Part shown: in pieces, positions 44,901 to 51,940 of the stretch | How the letters are laid out: the number at the start of each line of letters is the position of its first letter | How positions within the stretch are numbered: position 1 is the stretch's first letter | Source: Acanthaster planci | Taxonomy: Eukaryota; Echinodermata; Asteroidea; Valvatida; Acanthasteridae | Assembly: GCF_001949145.1 (NCBI RefSeq) | Contig: NW_019091543.1 | Coordinates: 192,345-256,344, forward strand | Reading direction: 5' to 3' | DNA: 64,000 nucleotides | The notes under the pieces: generated by a model | Databases searched by the model: none | The model's input: only the letters and a program-made list of their open reading frames with translations | What the model was told of the DNA's origin: nothing | Translations under genes and position numbers: made by a program

Positions 44901-47739
44901 TGGAATTTTTACAGACATATTTTTCTGCATATCTTCATAGATACTTGAGCTCGTTTAGTATTTTGTCTACCCCTCTACTAACAAGTATGCACGTATGCCA
45001 ATTGTATTTTTCTCGAACTTGGAAATGCAGACAAGCCCTATGTTCTGTGGCAAACAGACATAGTAGCTCTTGTTAACTTTATTTGTTTGCACGTATGTGC
45101 TGATCCAAAATCTTCATACTGAAACGTCTTTGAGGCAGATGGCAGCACATTTCAATATAAGCCTGCGATCGGAATGGGAGTGTGAATCACTGTAATGAAC
45201 AACTGCTATTTTGTGTAGCCCTTGTCAAAGTTTGTTTTAGTAGCATTCCACTGTGAGTGCAAAATTTGGAAGGATTGAGACTATGGCCAAAATGTGAGGT
45301 TGGTTTCAAAGGCTGTATTGTGTTAAGCTCTTAAGCCCACCTTGTGTTGCTCATGCGTAAAGTTAGGCTTATGTACTTGAAATTATACACACTGCTCTGG
45401 GACATTCTTTGCACTGTCTCAAAAGACTAACCAGAAATACCAGAGGATTTTGAATGAGACTAGCAAGAAATGCCAAGAGGATTTGAAACGATTAAAGCAA
45501 TGGTGACCCTGCTGAGGAATACATTCTAGAAATAATAGAGAAGTTTGGAGGACTGAAGTTCTATCAATTTCTTGTATCATGAAATAAACTATAGACTGAT
45601 CTGATTAGACGCCATAACTGCAGTGGTACTGCACTCACACTTACATTCCTTGGAGTGATGCACGTGTGCATTTGGCAAATCATGACACCCTATTGGTCAA
45701 AGAGGCATGTAAAGCACTTGTACCCCCTATCCATGAGCATTATGCCACTGCAGTAATGGCTTCTAATTCTGGTTGTCGACTTACACTATATAGGGAAACT
45801 GAATAGGTGCTCACAAGCAAAAAGCCACATTCTCCCCTAGTGGTCCCTGTTCACCACTTCCCAGGTTGCATCGTGTAATTGGGGCATGATGCCTGGCTAT
45901 ATATGGTGTTTCAGGTTACATTTGTGTGATCATGAATGTGATTCTGCTGTCTTGTTTGTTTTACCCTTTATCCTATGACTCCAAGGGGAAGCAGTAGCAC
46001 AAAGGTTTCATCATTAATGCCTAAAACCCAAGATTCCAAGGTATGTGGTGGTTGTTTTTATCTTTTCACCCTTCTGGTCCTCACATCCTATACCTAAGGC
46101 ATTCCATTATCTAAAATGTCCTTGGTTGTGTGTTCGTACCTGGAATTTGTGATATCTCTTTGGTAGGGGCATAACAATACCCAATGCATTAATAATCGGG
46201 ATACAGAAATGCTATGATATGGCACTTTGATATAAAATTGTGTATTGCAGTACTTAAAAGGTGGGGTTAATACACTTGAATATGAGGTAAAGTTATTAAG
46301 CAAAGTTGGGAATGAAGTTGAAGACAAAAGATCAAGCTGTTTCCAAGATTATATGTCAGGTGTAAGTCTTCATAACATGGTCCAACATAGCTTATCCACC
46401 AGCAGAAATGGGTTGCAATGTTACCCATTTTCAGTACACTGAATCCCATTGTGCCCAGAAACACTCATCTCTCACTACCTTGACCATAAAAAGATATTTT
46501 CTTTGGTTTTTTTTCAGTGGCAGAATGTTAATTCACTGTTTTGCGTAATTGGTGAATGGTTGCCTGAAGTGCAATGCAGGCTAACAATAGTCAGTTGCCC
46601 TGCTGCTTGATTGGTTACGGTGCATGGTTGAAATTTTCCAAGAAAAAAATATGCCCTTGTTACAAAGCATTGTAATTTACATGTAGGTAAACTGGTTCTT
46701 GGTGCAACAAAGTGAATGTCTATTGAATCCAAATGACTTTTGGAATCCTCCGAATTTCAGTATTTGCCAAAGACTGAATGAACATTTTTGCTTCATTGAT
46801 GATCACACGTGAATCAAAAATACATTGTACCAAATGATGTATGTACCCAACTACATGGGCATAACCAATTTTATGTGGCGTCAGGGCCATGCAGGTACAT
46901 AATTGGTTAACTAGTTTATCGGTCCATTTTAGTTACGGTCATACGGTTGAAATTTTCAGAATCACATCTGCAAGTTCTTAGGGCTGAGTCAACTCGAAAA
47001 ATTCACTATTCACTATATTAATGCCATCAAACTCTTCATATTTGTGCCAAAGTACTTCTTTGTACTTAAACTGTCAAGACATTCATAATGGTGAAAAAAA
47101 TCCAGTGGAAAAAAATTTGGTGAAGCGACAAAAACTATTCTCCAGTAGTAAAACATTTTGGCAGTGCAGCCTGCCCTGCCAAAACCCCTGCGGAGAACAC
47201 TGATCACAACATAGCTAACCACATGATGTGACCAACTATTAAAAAAAAGGGAATAACTTCTCAAGGAAAATGCTCATATTTTCTACTCTAGTCTTTGAAA
47301 ATGACCAAATGACAAGGGCATATTGAATCAATCTTGTCAAACACAAATGATTTAAAGACCTTCCAACACAATCTGCCAAGGCAGGGGAAAGGCCAAACTG
47401 AGGTAGACAGCCAGTGAATTATATCAATGGCATCAGGGTAATCACCTGAGGTTATTAAGACTGCTGAAGAATTAACATGAAGTAACATGATATTTCGACT
47501 CTGAATTCTACAAGAAGTTGAGAAGCAATTGGAATAATGAAGGCACTGAATTATGGAGTGAGAATTCTTTTGGACACAAAATCTTTAGTCAGCTTTGTTT
47601 TCATTTGTTTTAACAGCTTGCTCATCGTGCCAACCAGGATCTGGAAGCAGCAGTTAAGATGGCTGATAGATTGAACCAGTCATCACACAAAATGCTGGAA
47701 ACTGTTTGTAGTGACATCACTCAGTCACAGTTCCTTTAA
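1483..47739 (+). CDS. AKNA: AKNA-like protein, 13 coding exons (1624 aa)
   Basis: Joined exons: 1483-2933, 3370-3586, 9537-9794, 11999-12132, 13186-13232, 15069-15206, 16902-16963, 26158-26420, 26870-27072, 28332-30138, 39814-39939, 45995-46040, 47617-47739. The reading frame stays open across all 12 junctions and totals 4875 nt. Recognition rests on two segments typical of AKNA as I know the family: KYARAENTIDLLKLGARVNL (about residues 427-446) at the end of a coiled coil, and FDPDRTLEGEIFQLGMKL (about 617-634). Vertebrate AKNA is around 1400 aa; it was first described as an AT-hook transcription factor and later as a centrosomal microtubule-organising protein. The long low-complexity Ser/Gln/Pro-rich stretches and interspersed coiled coils fit that family. 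Localisation and function here are inferred from family only. The start ATG has A at -3 and an in-frame TAA two codons upstream. The paralogue AKNAD1 is the main alternative identity. Confidence 0.8.
2934..3369 (+). other. AKNA intron 1
   Basis: 436 bases, GT...TGTCTGCAG. AT-rich with ACATGT/TGTACA words; no embedded element recognised. Confidence 0.7.
3370..3586 (+). CDS. AKNA: AKNA exon 2
   Basis: Residues 484-556. The first base completes codon 484 and the exon ends on a codon boundary at donor GAG/GTAAAG. The N-terminal part is Ser/Thr/Asn-rich; the last 15 residues (ending in FQVKNQQEE) start a helix that continues directly into exon 3, supporting the junction. Confidence 0.8.
3985..4150 (+). 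repeat. SINE-like repeat, copy 1
   Basis: Aligns by eye with about 45635-45785: both share a GGCAARTCA block, then ATTGGTC, then GCAGTAATGG, a TTCTAATCC- or TTCTAATTC-type block and a GT-rich end. The stretch GGTTCTAATCC at the 3' side resembles a tRNA B box, suggesting a tRNA-derived SINE. No poly-A or target duplication was found, so the ends are approximate. Confidence 0.45.
4158..4841. mobile_element. Tigger/pogo-like MITE (degenerate)
   Basis: The left end CAGTGGAACGCC...TATAACGAACA follows TA. The right end (about 4815-4841) is an imperfect reverse complement (TGTTCAGTATAGCAGCCTTCC) followed by TATA. About 685 bp with no transposase ORF. Terminal sequences of the form CAGTGGAACnnnnnTATAACGAA and TA duplications are typical of non-autonomous pogo/Tigger elements. 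Confidence 0.5.
5570..6170 (+). pseudogene. Broken coding-like stretch, not recognised
   Basis: Read on the + strand, several short open pieces (for example from ATG at 5570 to TGA at 5692, then 5695-5838 in another frame) have protein-like composition rich in Lys, Ser and Val, separated by stops. No motif lets me name a family. It may be a remnant of a transposon ORF or chance. Confidence 0.2.
8720..9130 (+). repeat. Dispersed repeat family A, copy 1
   Basis: Matches about 21110-21505 in the same orientation over roughly 400 bp. Shared blocks are TTTAAGACTGGC, GGATTTCCA, CCAAACACCCC, CCATTTTATG, TGTACACAGACTC, GCCAGTGCATGATT and GGGCATTATCAAATGTT. Non-coding. Both copies lie in AKNA introns. 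Confidence 0.7.
9537..9794 (+). CDS. AKNA: AKNA exon 3 (conserved core)
   Basis: Residues 557-642, whole codons at both ends. Mostly helical and charged, ending in the AKNA-type segment FDPDRTLEGEIFQLGMKL. Acceptor TTTTGTGCAG, donor CAG/GTAAGG. With the end of exon 1 this is the best evidence for the gene identity. Confidence 0.88.
9795..11998 (+). other. AKNA intron 3
   Basis: 2.2 kb. Holds the fold-back element at about 9874-10550. The rest is unremarkable AT-rich sequence. Confidence 0.7.
9874..10550. mobile_element. Fold-back element with GAGTTGATTTTT-type arms
   Basis: The left arm (about 9874-9933) and right arm (about 10479-10550) are inverted copies made of a short degenerate repeat. 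An 18-bp piece (9916-9933) is exactly complementary to 10479-10496. The interior (about 545 bp) has a G-run near 10050 and no long ORF. The structure fits a fold-back or hairpin-arm DNA transposon; the superfamily is unknown. Confidence 0.6.
11999..12132 (+). CDS. AKNA: AKNA exon 4
   Basis: Residues 643-686 plus two bases of codon 687. Polar, Gln/Asn-rich, ending in a short helix (about 667-686). Acceptor GACAACAG after a T-rich tract, donor AAG/GTACTA. The two leftover bases match exon 5. Confidence 0.7.
12133..13185 (+). other. AKNA intron 4
   Basis: 1.05 kb. A perfect 8-bp hairpin (GGTGCATC GT GATGCACC, 12870-12887) is the only structure noticed. Confidence 0.6.
13186..13232 (+). CDS. AKNA: AKNA exon 5 (47-nt micro-exon)
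   Basis: Completes codon 687, codes for KEKTGGSTKEEDEQD (688-702) and leaves one base for codon 703. Acceptor TTATCTCAG, donor ATG/GTATGT. Its phases fit exons 4 and 6 exactly. It is charged and probably disordered. Exons 4 and 6 do not join in frame without it. Confidence 0.65.
13233..15068 (+). other. AKNA intron 5
   Basis: 1.84 kb of AT-rich sequence. No gene or clear repeat recognised. Confidence 0.6.
15069..15206 (+). CDS. AKNA: AKNA exon 6
   Basis: Completes codon 703, codes for residues 704-748 and leaves one base. Pro/Ser/Asn-rich, without domain. Acceptor TTCTACACCTAG, donor AAG/GTACTG. Confidence 0.7.
15207..16901 (+). other. AKNA intron 6
   Basis: 1.7 kb. Contains one copy of dispersed family B (about 15427-15665); otherwise nothing recognised. 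Confidence 0.6.
15427..15665 (+). repeat. Dispersed repeat family B, copy 1
   Basis: Matches the reverse complement of about 30905-31435. Shared blocks include CTTGCTGCC, GCCCGAAA, GTAACAAAAGACC, CTGCTGGGAATT, CAGTCATT and TGTGGGTGT. The other copy has about 240 extra bases in the middle (about 31010-31250). Non-coding. Confidence 0.65.
16902..16963 (+). CDS. AKNA: AKNA exon 7 (62-nt micro-exon)
   Basis: Completes codon 749 and codes for RKSRSKVATDVAKGQRQPTQ (750-769), ending on a codon boundary at donor CAG/GTACAG. The acceptor is GGAATAG. Exon 6 leaves one base and exon 8 begins a whole codon (otherwise it starts with TAA), so an exon with exactly these phases is needed here. The basic peptide has no named domain. 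Confidence 0.6.
17650..18720 (-). mobile_element. LINE fragment, reverse-transcriptase C-terminal part
   Basis: On the - strand the translation around 18534 begins LEDFTYLGFTISSNLSMDTK, the familiar block after the RT domain of many animal non-LTR elements. Further on (18050-17880) is an Arg/Lys-rich block with a VRRERSDGKR stretch that resembles the C-terminal tail of the same elements. The frame is broken several times. A dead 5'-truncated or fragmented copy; the clade is not determined. Confidence 0.65.
20222..20350. repeat. Hairpin MITE-like element
   Basis: The left arm around TTAGCAGCCATTTTTC (20236-20251) is an imperfect inverted copy of the right arm around GAAAAATGGCTGCCGTGCTAA (20321-20341), flanked by GAGGTT/AACCTC. 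About 130 bp in total. Non-coding. Confidence 0.45.
21110..21505 (+). repeat. Dispersed repeat family A, copy 2
   Basis: Partner of about 8720-9130 in the same orientation. This copy starts with a near-perfect hairpin (GCTGGTCTTAAAC gtgt GTTTAAGACTGGC) and contains a short doublet of GCGGGCATTATCA near 21404-21435. Confidence 0.7.
21740..22880 (-). mobile_element. LINE fragment, endonuclease part
   Basis: The - strand translation near 22270-22220 reads DTDHSLVSSKVRL, the typical end block of an APE-type endonuclease. Upstream (22640-22570) is SVYALTLLSSVETKEQINKE, close to the SVYAPT motif of the same domain. Downstream (22170-22040) is the linker segment with PDMWKYFANSTAEALK. Several stops and frame changes. 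It has the same orientation as 17650-18720 and is 5' to it on the - strand, so both could be parts of one LINE split by 3 kb of later sequence. Confidence 0.65.
23572..23643 (+). repeat. 24-bp tandem repeat, 2-3 copies
   Basis: The unit TTTGTCACATGGACAGATAT is repeated with small changes. Related single units recur at about 23779-23815 (TTTGTCACATGGAAAAACG). As 24 is a multiple of 3 it reads as an 8-residue repeat, but nothing else suggests coding. Confidence 0.6.
25297..25531. repeat. MITE-like element with perfect 26-bp inverted arms
   Basis: The arm 25297-25322 (CTTAAAGAGCAACTCAAAGG followed by AAAACA) is perfectly complementary to 25506-25531. The interior is about 183 bp and non-coding. 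Perfect arms suggest a fairly recent insertion. A target duplication is not clear. Confidence 0.65.
26158..26420 (+). CDS. AKNA: AKNA exon 8
   Basis: Residues 770-856 plus two bases. Polar, Ser/Gln/Asn-rich, containing SPEADSGFMGSESSRQ. A Ser-containing DSGxxGS pattern resembles a phosphodegron (DSGxxS) in a family where PEST-type regions have been described; this is inference. Acceptor TTCTTTCAG, donor TAT/GTGAGG. Confidence 0.75.
26421..26869 (+). other. AKNA intron 8
   Basis: 449 bases. Starts with a C-run (about 26445-26454). No embedded feature seen. Confidence 0.65.
26870..27072 (+). CDS. AKNA: AKNA exon 9
   Basis: Completes codon 857 (Met), codes for 858-924 and leaves one base. A basic N-terminal half with several Arg pairs is followed by an acidic cluster (FSDNISEQDEDIEDLS) and a basic KRRQ. 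Acceptor AATAAAACAG, donor AAA/GTGAGT. Both phases fit the neighbours. Confidence 0.75.
27073..28331 (+). other. AKNA intron 9
   Basis: 1.26 kb. The open frame at 27991-28230 is Lys-rich with AT-rich codons and no family likeness. Treated as non-coding. Confidence 0.6.
28332..30138 (+). CDS. AKNA: AKNA exon 10 (large central exon)
   Basis: Residues 925 (completed) to 1526 plus two bases. Order of parts: a basic stretch (926-960); a first helical block starting EAIWGLQDDIEQLKHQVAKM (about 1071-1092); a second similar block SEILRALQNEIDDLRSQVNE (about 1130-1150); a Pro/Ser-rich stretch; a single Cys pair in CPLCNGSGVH (Cys 1288 and 1291); and then a Gln/Asn/Pro-rich tail of about 200 residues. 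The two helical blocks share a pattern A-LQ-[DE]I--L--QV and look like an internal duplication. Acceptor GCTTACAG, donor CAG/GTAGGT. Confidence 0.85.
30428..30472 (+). repeat. 45-bp dispersed repeat, copy 1
   Basis: Around TATTGACAGGTGTCCCAACA. Similar to 32577-32624 in the same orientation (TATTGACAGGTGTTCCAATA). Resembles the ends of Tc1/mariner-type elements, but no full element was found. Confidence 0.45.
30552..30712. repeat. Hairpin MITE-like element
   Basis: The left arm (30560-30602, with TTTGGTGTGGGATATGA) and right arm (30664-30706, with TCATATCCCACACCAAA) are inverted copies of about 43 bp with few mismatches. The spacer is about 60 bp and contains GGGGGATGC and GCACCCC. Non-coding. 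Confidence 0.6.
30905..31435 (-). repeat. Dispersed repeat family B, copy 2 (inverted)
   Basis: The reverse complement matches about 15427-15665. The copy here is longer because of about 240 extra bases in the middle. It is opposite in orientation to copy 1, 15 kb away in the same transcript. Confidence 0.65.
32577..32624 (+). repeat. 45-bp dispersed repeat, copy 2
   Basis: Partner of 30428-30472. Both are direct copies 2.15 kb apart, so they could also be the ends of one larger insertion, though no ORF between them supports that. Confidence 0.45.
35130..35155. repeat. 26-bp near-perfect palindrome
   Basis: GGAAAGTACTTG AC CAAGTACTTTCC. Within the DIRS-like region; no role apparent. Confidence 0.6.
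35559..36556. mobile_element. Nested Tigger/pogo-like element (998 bp)
   Basis: The left end CAGTCGACTCTC and right end GAGAGTCGACTG are perfect 12-bp inverted repeats, with AATACGAG and CTCGTGTT continuing the similarity inward. They are flanked by TA at 35557-35558 and 36557-36558, as expected for the pogo/Tigger group. Subterminal copies of TACGAG/AAGACGAG motifs occur at the left end (35572-35710). No transposase ORF, so non-autonomous. It interrupts the DIRS-like gag region, so it inserted later. Confidence 0.8.
37402..37642. other. Assembly gap (241 N)
   Basis: A run of N inside the DIRS-like element, probably collapsed or unresolved repeat sequence. Open frames read through it are meaningless. 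Confidence 0.99.
39814..39939 (+). CDS. AKNA: AKNA exon 11
   Basis: Completes codon 1527, codes for 1528-1568 and leaves two bases. Contains IIYITPTKRRGRYYVLND followed by an acidic stretch (DEDTDSTGIEEE). KRRGRY resembles the Arg-Gly-Arg core of an AT hook, but the Pro residues of the classical form are absent. Acceptor ATCATCTTACAG, donor AGAG/GTATTT. Confidence 0.78.
40676..40760 (+). repeat. Possible tRNA-derived SINE remnant
   Basis: ATAGCTCAGTGGCCGAGAGG at 40682-40701 matches a tRNA A box (TAGCTCAGTGG). The sequence TCCAGATCCTC 50 bases later could be a decayed B box. No foldable tRNA is present. Confidence 0.35.
42840..42990 (+). repeat. Unit related to the 44.3 kb tandem array
   Basis: Shares phrases such as GATGTGTTATAGATGA and a TCTTGGTAAATCTTGG-type block with the array at 44338-44900. 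Probably a diverged single unit. Confidence 0.35.
44338..44900 (+). repeat. Diverged tandem array, period about 146 bp
   Basis: The anchor GACATCATC recurs at 44338, 44484, 44631 and 44890, with a weaker form near 44765: spacing 146, 147, about 134 and about 125. Between anchors the phrases AACTTTGAGT, TTTGGTT, GGTATGTATG/TGTACATG and TGTTATxGxT recur in the same order. Non-coding and highly diverged, so old. Confidence 0.6.
45635..45785 (+). repeat. SINE-like repeat, copy 2
   Basis: Partner of 3985-4150 in the same orientation; shares the GGCAAATCA, ATTGGTC, GCAGTAATGG and TTCTAATTC blocks. Confidence 0.45.
45995..46040 (+). CDS. AKNA: AKNA exon 12 (46-nt micro-exon)
   Basis: Completes codon 1569 (Ser), codes for STKVSSLMPKTQDSK (1570-1584) and ends on a codon boundary at donor AAG/GTATGT. 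Acceptor GGGAAGCAG after a pyrimidine-rich tract. An alternative acceptor (CCAAG, 45985) is in the same frame and would add three residues. It supplies the phase change needed between exons 11 and 13. Confidence 0.65.
46041..47616 (+). other. AKNA intron 12
   Basis: 1.58 kb, AT-rich. No repeat or gene recognised. Confidence 0.6.
47617..47739 (+). CDS. AKNA: AKNA exon 13 (terminal)
   Basis: Residues 1585-1624 and stop TAA. Starts LAHRANQDLEAAVKMADRLN, a short amphipathic helix followed by a hydrophobic C-terminus. A helix with AxxMAxxLNxSS near the end fits the short helical C-terminal block that I associate with AKNA proteins. Acceptor TTTGTTTTAACAG. Confidence 0.75.
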   Translation, partial: LAHRANQDLEAAVKMADRLNQSSHKMLETVCSDITQSQFL

Positions 47740-48227
47740 TCACTTCTGGGTTGTCATACTGACCATTCATGTAGTTCCTAAATCAAACGTGGAGAAACTG
47801 AACCTAGGACACGGTATCTAAATGGGTCTTTACTGTAGGCTTTTTTGGAATAAGGAATTCCACATTTGAATTAAAACAAGTGCTACAACATGGCTGAAAA
47901 GCCTGTACATGTATTTAAATTTGTATGGGCTTTATGAACATCATCTGGAGGTGTGAATGAAATAACAATGAATGACAGTACCTACAATTTTTTCTTCCAC
48001 CCTCACATCCATTTTTCTCATTAATATCAGCAAAATATGCACTGTGCATACTACAGTCAGTAATGTACGTGCACTTTGCACACTTATGCTCACTTGTGCC
48101 TGATTTCTAATTGGAGATTAATACACTTCACTTGATTTTTCCACATATGCCATACAGGCCTGCTGCTAGGTCCCATGTTGAGTACCAAGACAGACACATT
48201 AAACTGTGTAATGTTTCTTCAAATACA

Positions 48228-48233
48228 AATAAA
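48228..48233 (+). terminator. Candidate polyadenylation signal of AKNA
   Basis: First AATAAA after the stop codon (489 bases downstream). Further AATAAA at 48865-48870 and 50783-50788 are alternatives. The choice cannot be made without transcripts. Confidence 0.35.
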
Positions 48234-50912
48234 ATCAAGAACAAATTCTGATCACATGGAAATTGTAAAATTTTCCATTTTTATACTTACATTTTTACAG
48301 ACACTTCTTCCATATTTTTATTAAAATATTTTTGCTTTCCGGGTAATGCACATTGCTTTTGTGCTGTTTTTAAATTACTGCCTTCTATCTCAAAAATGTT
48401 ATCCTTCAAGACCTCTGCTGGGTCTCACTGTAAAGATTGCCTTTCAGATACATTTCTCCTTCCTTTCTTTTGTTCAGGTACTTTTTGCATGTTATCTCTA
48501 AACAGACATAATTTCATCAGTGGTAGATTTTATTGAATACAATTTTGCGAAAGAATGAAAAGACTGAACTTGAATGAACAAATCTGAAAACTTGTTAAAG
48601 CCACTGAACAACTCGACACTGTCGCATTAAAATTTAGTTTGTAAACAAATTAAGAGGTAGTTGTATGGTACCAAAAGCAAGTGTTAAGAATTAAGTGTAA
48701 TTTTGTATTTGAAACTTAATGCTCTACATATGCATACTTTTGATAAAATTGTCATATTAAAAACAAATTTAATTTCAGCTGTATGTCGTTTTTAATTGAG
48801 AAAATTTAAGTTCTTGCATTGATGAACATGTGAGTTGTCCTACCTTCATTTTCTTTACTGTAGAAATAAACCAAAAGATAATTCCCTCTTTCCCCTGCCT
48901 TTTTTGAAAAACTCACTCAATCTGTTTACTCATTAATTGAAGACATCTAATCTGAGATGTCTTGAAACACTTGTGTCCATGCATGTTGCCATGAATTAGG
49001 ACTTTTGATTTGAATACATTTGAAATTGAACAATTTCCCTGCTTAAATATGAAAACAAAGAACATCTTGTAAATTTCAAGATAAACTTCTTTTTCAACAT
49101 TTCCCTTGTACATCTTGCAGGTATACTGTCTGTATAAATGGTAAACTAGGGTATGAACGTATTGTATTATAACCACCTTACAACATTTTGAAGTTTATTT
49201 TTTTTAAGTGTCAAAGCTGTGGCCTTCTGCGTTACATGTAAGTACCATTTTAACAATGTTTTCCTAATATATTTCTTTATAAGCTCTCCTGTGTGCCTTT
49301 ATACATAAATATTAGAACTTCCTACATGTATGTGGACCAATTTGAAAAACAGTATTAAAGCCCAAGTGCATCAATGTTAACGTACATAATGGGTATATTA
49401 TGCTGCATTTGGACAAATCACTGATGGCAAATTTCTAAGCAATTACCACCACATTACCTTTCACCTGTATTTTGGGGTTGCTCAGATACGGCAGTTTATT
49501 GTGTTTATATATGTACAAAACAGATGAAAAGGTGCTTTTTCAGTTTTTCTGCACGTAGATAATTATCAGAGTAAACTCGAATATATTGTAGAGAATAAGT
49601 TTACATAAATACATGCACAATAAGTGATCATATGTAGCTTCTGTTGAATTTCTAAAGCTACCTGAGCATACTCAACAACTTTTTTAAAGGCCTGCTGCAT
49701 TCAATTATTTTGTCCAATAAGTATTGCAAAAATGCACCGTCGTGTCTTCATTAGCCTTATTTTTAGCTTTTGTTTCACTCTGTCAAAGGGTATTTTGCTG
49801 CCTTTTTGGTGTCATACTAATAAAGATTTCCATATTCATGAGCAAACCTGTAATGTCACCCCACGAAAAAAGCATCAATGTTACATTGGTTTGTACACCC
49901 AAAAGTCCCACATTTTGTAAATTTTGCAAGGCTGAATTTTCCTGTCTTTGCTGATTCATCCTTGATTATGTGCAAAGCAGTAAACAATCCCTTTCTCTGA
50001 TATGTTTTCAGTGAGGAAATTCTGGGTTCACTATCTGAACAAATAAAACCTATGCACTGAACAATGTATACCTTCCTGAATGACATTATAGCAACAGCTC
50101 CCTCAGTTGTCCTGGAAAGCATGGATAATGTCCAGTGTTTAAAAAGTGCATTTTTCAATGCATTTAACCAAAAAGGAATGTAAAAGAGTTTTCATACACT
50201 GAACAAGGGTATAAAGTTGAAGAAAAATTGAGTTTAAAACAATTCATTACAACTACATGGTAAGTATAAAGCTTACACCATACCCTCTTGTAAGGGTGTA
50301 AAACTGTTGACATAAAATTGGTCAAAACAAGGTTAACCAGCTGAGGGATCAGAAAACGTAATAGTTTGGTTGGACCATTAACAGGCCAAATGTATGAAAT
50401 GCCATAAACAAATTAACAATGTTTAGCTAACATTTGATTTTTTTAGTGTACATTTCCTGTTAGTGCATATGTGTACATTGTATGTTTAACATTGTTGCAT
50501 ACACACTATGAAAATTAATTTCTGAGACATGCGATTCATTTTTCAGAACAGCCCTTGAGTAAAGTTCTGTGACTGATTTCAGTCATAAGCAATGTAAATA
50601 CTTGGGTGTTTAAACTTTCATAGTTTACATTAAAAAACTTTTATTCTCCTCAGCGTTGTCTTGTTTAATCTCAGTGACCATTTTAAATTTTTAACATGTC
50701 TAAGTTGGGTCAATTTGTATATCAATGTTTTGTATTGAACTAAAATGTTTTTTGTTTTGACATAGAACAATCCTGATTTTGAAATAAAATTGTGTATTTT
50801 TCATCAAAGTGTGTCCAAAAAGTGTTCAATTTGAAAGTTGTTTCAACCACATGTAACTATTCTGTACACTATTAGAAGGCTTGCCTCAGACCATCCTGAC
50901 TACAATTCCTTG

Positions 50913-50990
50913 CAGGAACTTGGTACACTGCACAGGTGCAGGAATTTGGTACACTGCACAGGTGCAGGAATTTGGGACACTGCACAGGTG
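50913..50990 (+). repeat. 26-bp tandem repeat, 3 copies
   Basis: The unit begins CAGGAATTTGGTACACTGCA and ends CAGGTG. Three consecutive copies differ at only two or three positions. Confidence 0.85.
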
Positions 50991-51663
50991 TTTTCTTCCA
51001 TACTTTTAAAAAGCACCACCAGTTATTAGAATTTCAGAAAGGATCTTGCTAATTCTCATCATTTTCTTGCTCTAGGAATTCATGCATCTGAAACCATTTG
51101 CGTTGCCAATGCCAGAACATCAGGTGCCCCTCCCCACTTGAAACCTTTGATCACAATGTTGGTCTGTTAATTCCCCTCACCCTTGCATCCTTGATACAAA
51201 CGTAAAGCTTATAGTTTCACATATTCCTTGGTGCCTGGAGAGCACATATATCCTTTTATTGCACTGTGAAAATCCAACATGTCAATAAAAGAGAGTGGAA
51301 GTAGTCGCTACAAATAAAGAGATTGCAATGTTAACAGTAACAGTTACAAGTACAAACTGTAAGAGGTCTGTTGCCCGCACTGAAACTCCAAAACATTTTC
51401 CCATTGGAAATGGCAAAACTTGGGTTGTTTGAAAATTGTGACCAAAAAAAAGTTGCACTACAGCGCCCATCACCCTCATCCGTCTTTTTAATACTGCTAT
51501 TTGATTCGCTTGAATTTTCCCAGTAACAAATTCAGAAACAGGTAGTCCTTTCAACTATATTCCTCCAAAAAGCATTGAAGAGTGCAAGGTTGAATCAAAT
51601 CAATTCCAAGTGTATGTGTTTTTATAAATAGAGAGTAATGTTCAGGTCTCTCCTTCAGTGCTA

Positions 51664-51813
51664 TTTATTGCTGTGCTTGCCAGCATGCAGGCAATGCACT
51701 TCTTGATCAATTTAATTCACCATAAAATATGCCAAATTTTCAACCAAGTGTACTCAACCAGTTGTATATCAACCATAGCATTTTTACCTTACTTTTTACT
51801 TTCACTTTTTTAT
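51664..51813 (-). terminator. Candidate polyadenylation signals of the MGST1-like gene
   Basis: AATAAA on the - strand at 51808-51813 and 51664-51669, within 300 bases after the stop codon; another is at 51255-51260. Confidence 0.3.
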
Positions 51814-51940
51814 TATTCCAAATTTCTACAAATTAGTTGATTCACATCACTCTGTGTTAATTTTAATCCGAATTCTAAACACATTCAAAATTATGCAGTT
51901 TTCAGAAGTGTGGAAACTGAGATATATAGCTTAATAGCAA

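Larger units (their letters stand above)
39940..45994 (+). other. AKNA intron 11
   Basis: 6.05 kb. Contains a possible tRNA-like SINE remnant (40676-40760), a diverged tandem array (44338-44900) with a related unit near 42840-42990, and SINE-like copy 2 (45635-45785). Confidence 0.6.
47740..51254. other. AKNA 3' UTR and intergenic space
   Basis: No gene recognised. The AKNA 3' UTR starts here. AATAAA occurs at 48228, 48865 and 50783 (+). A 26-bp tandem repeat lies at 50913-50990. Confidence 0.55.
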
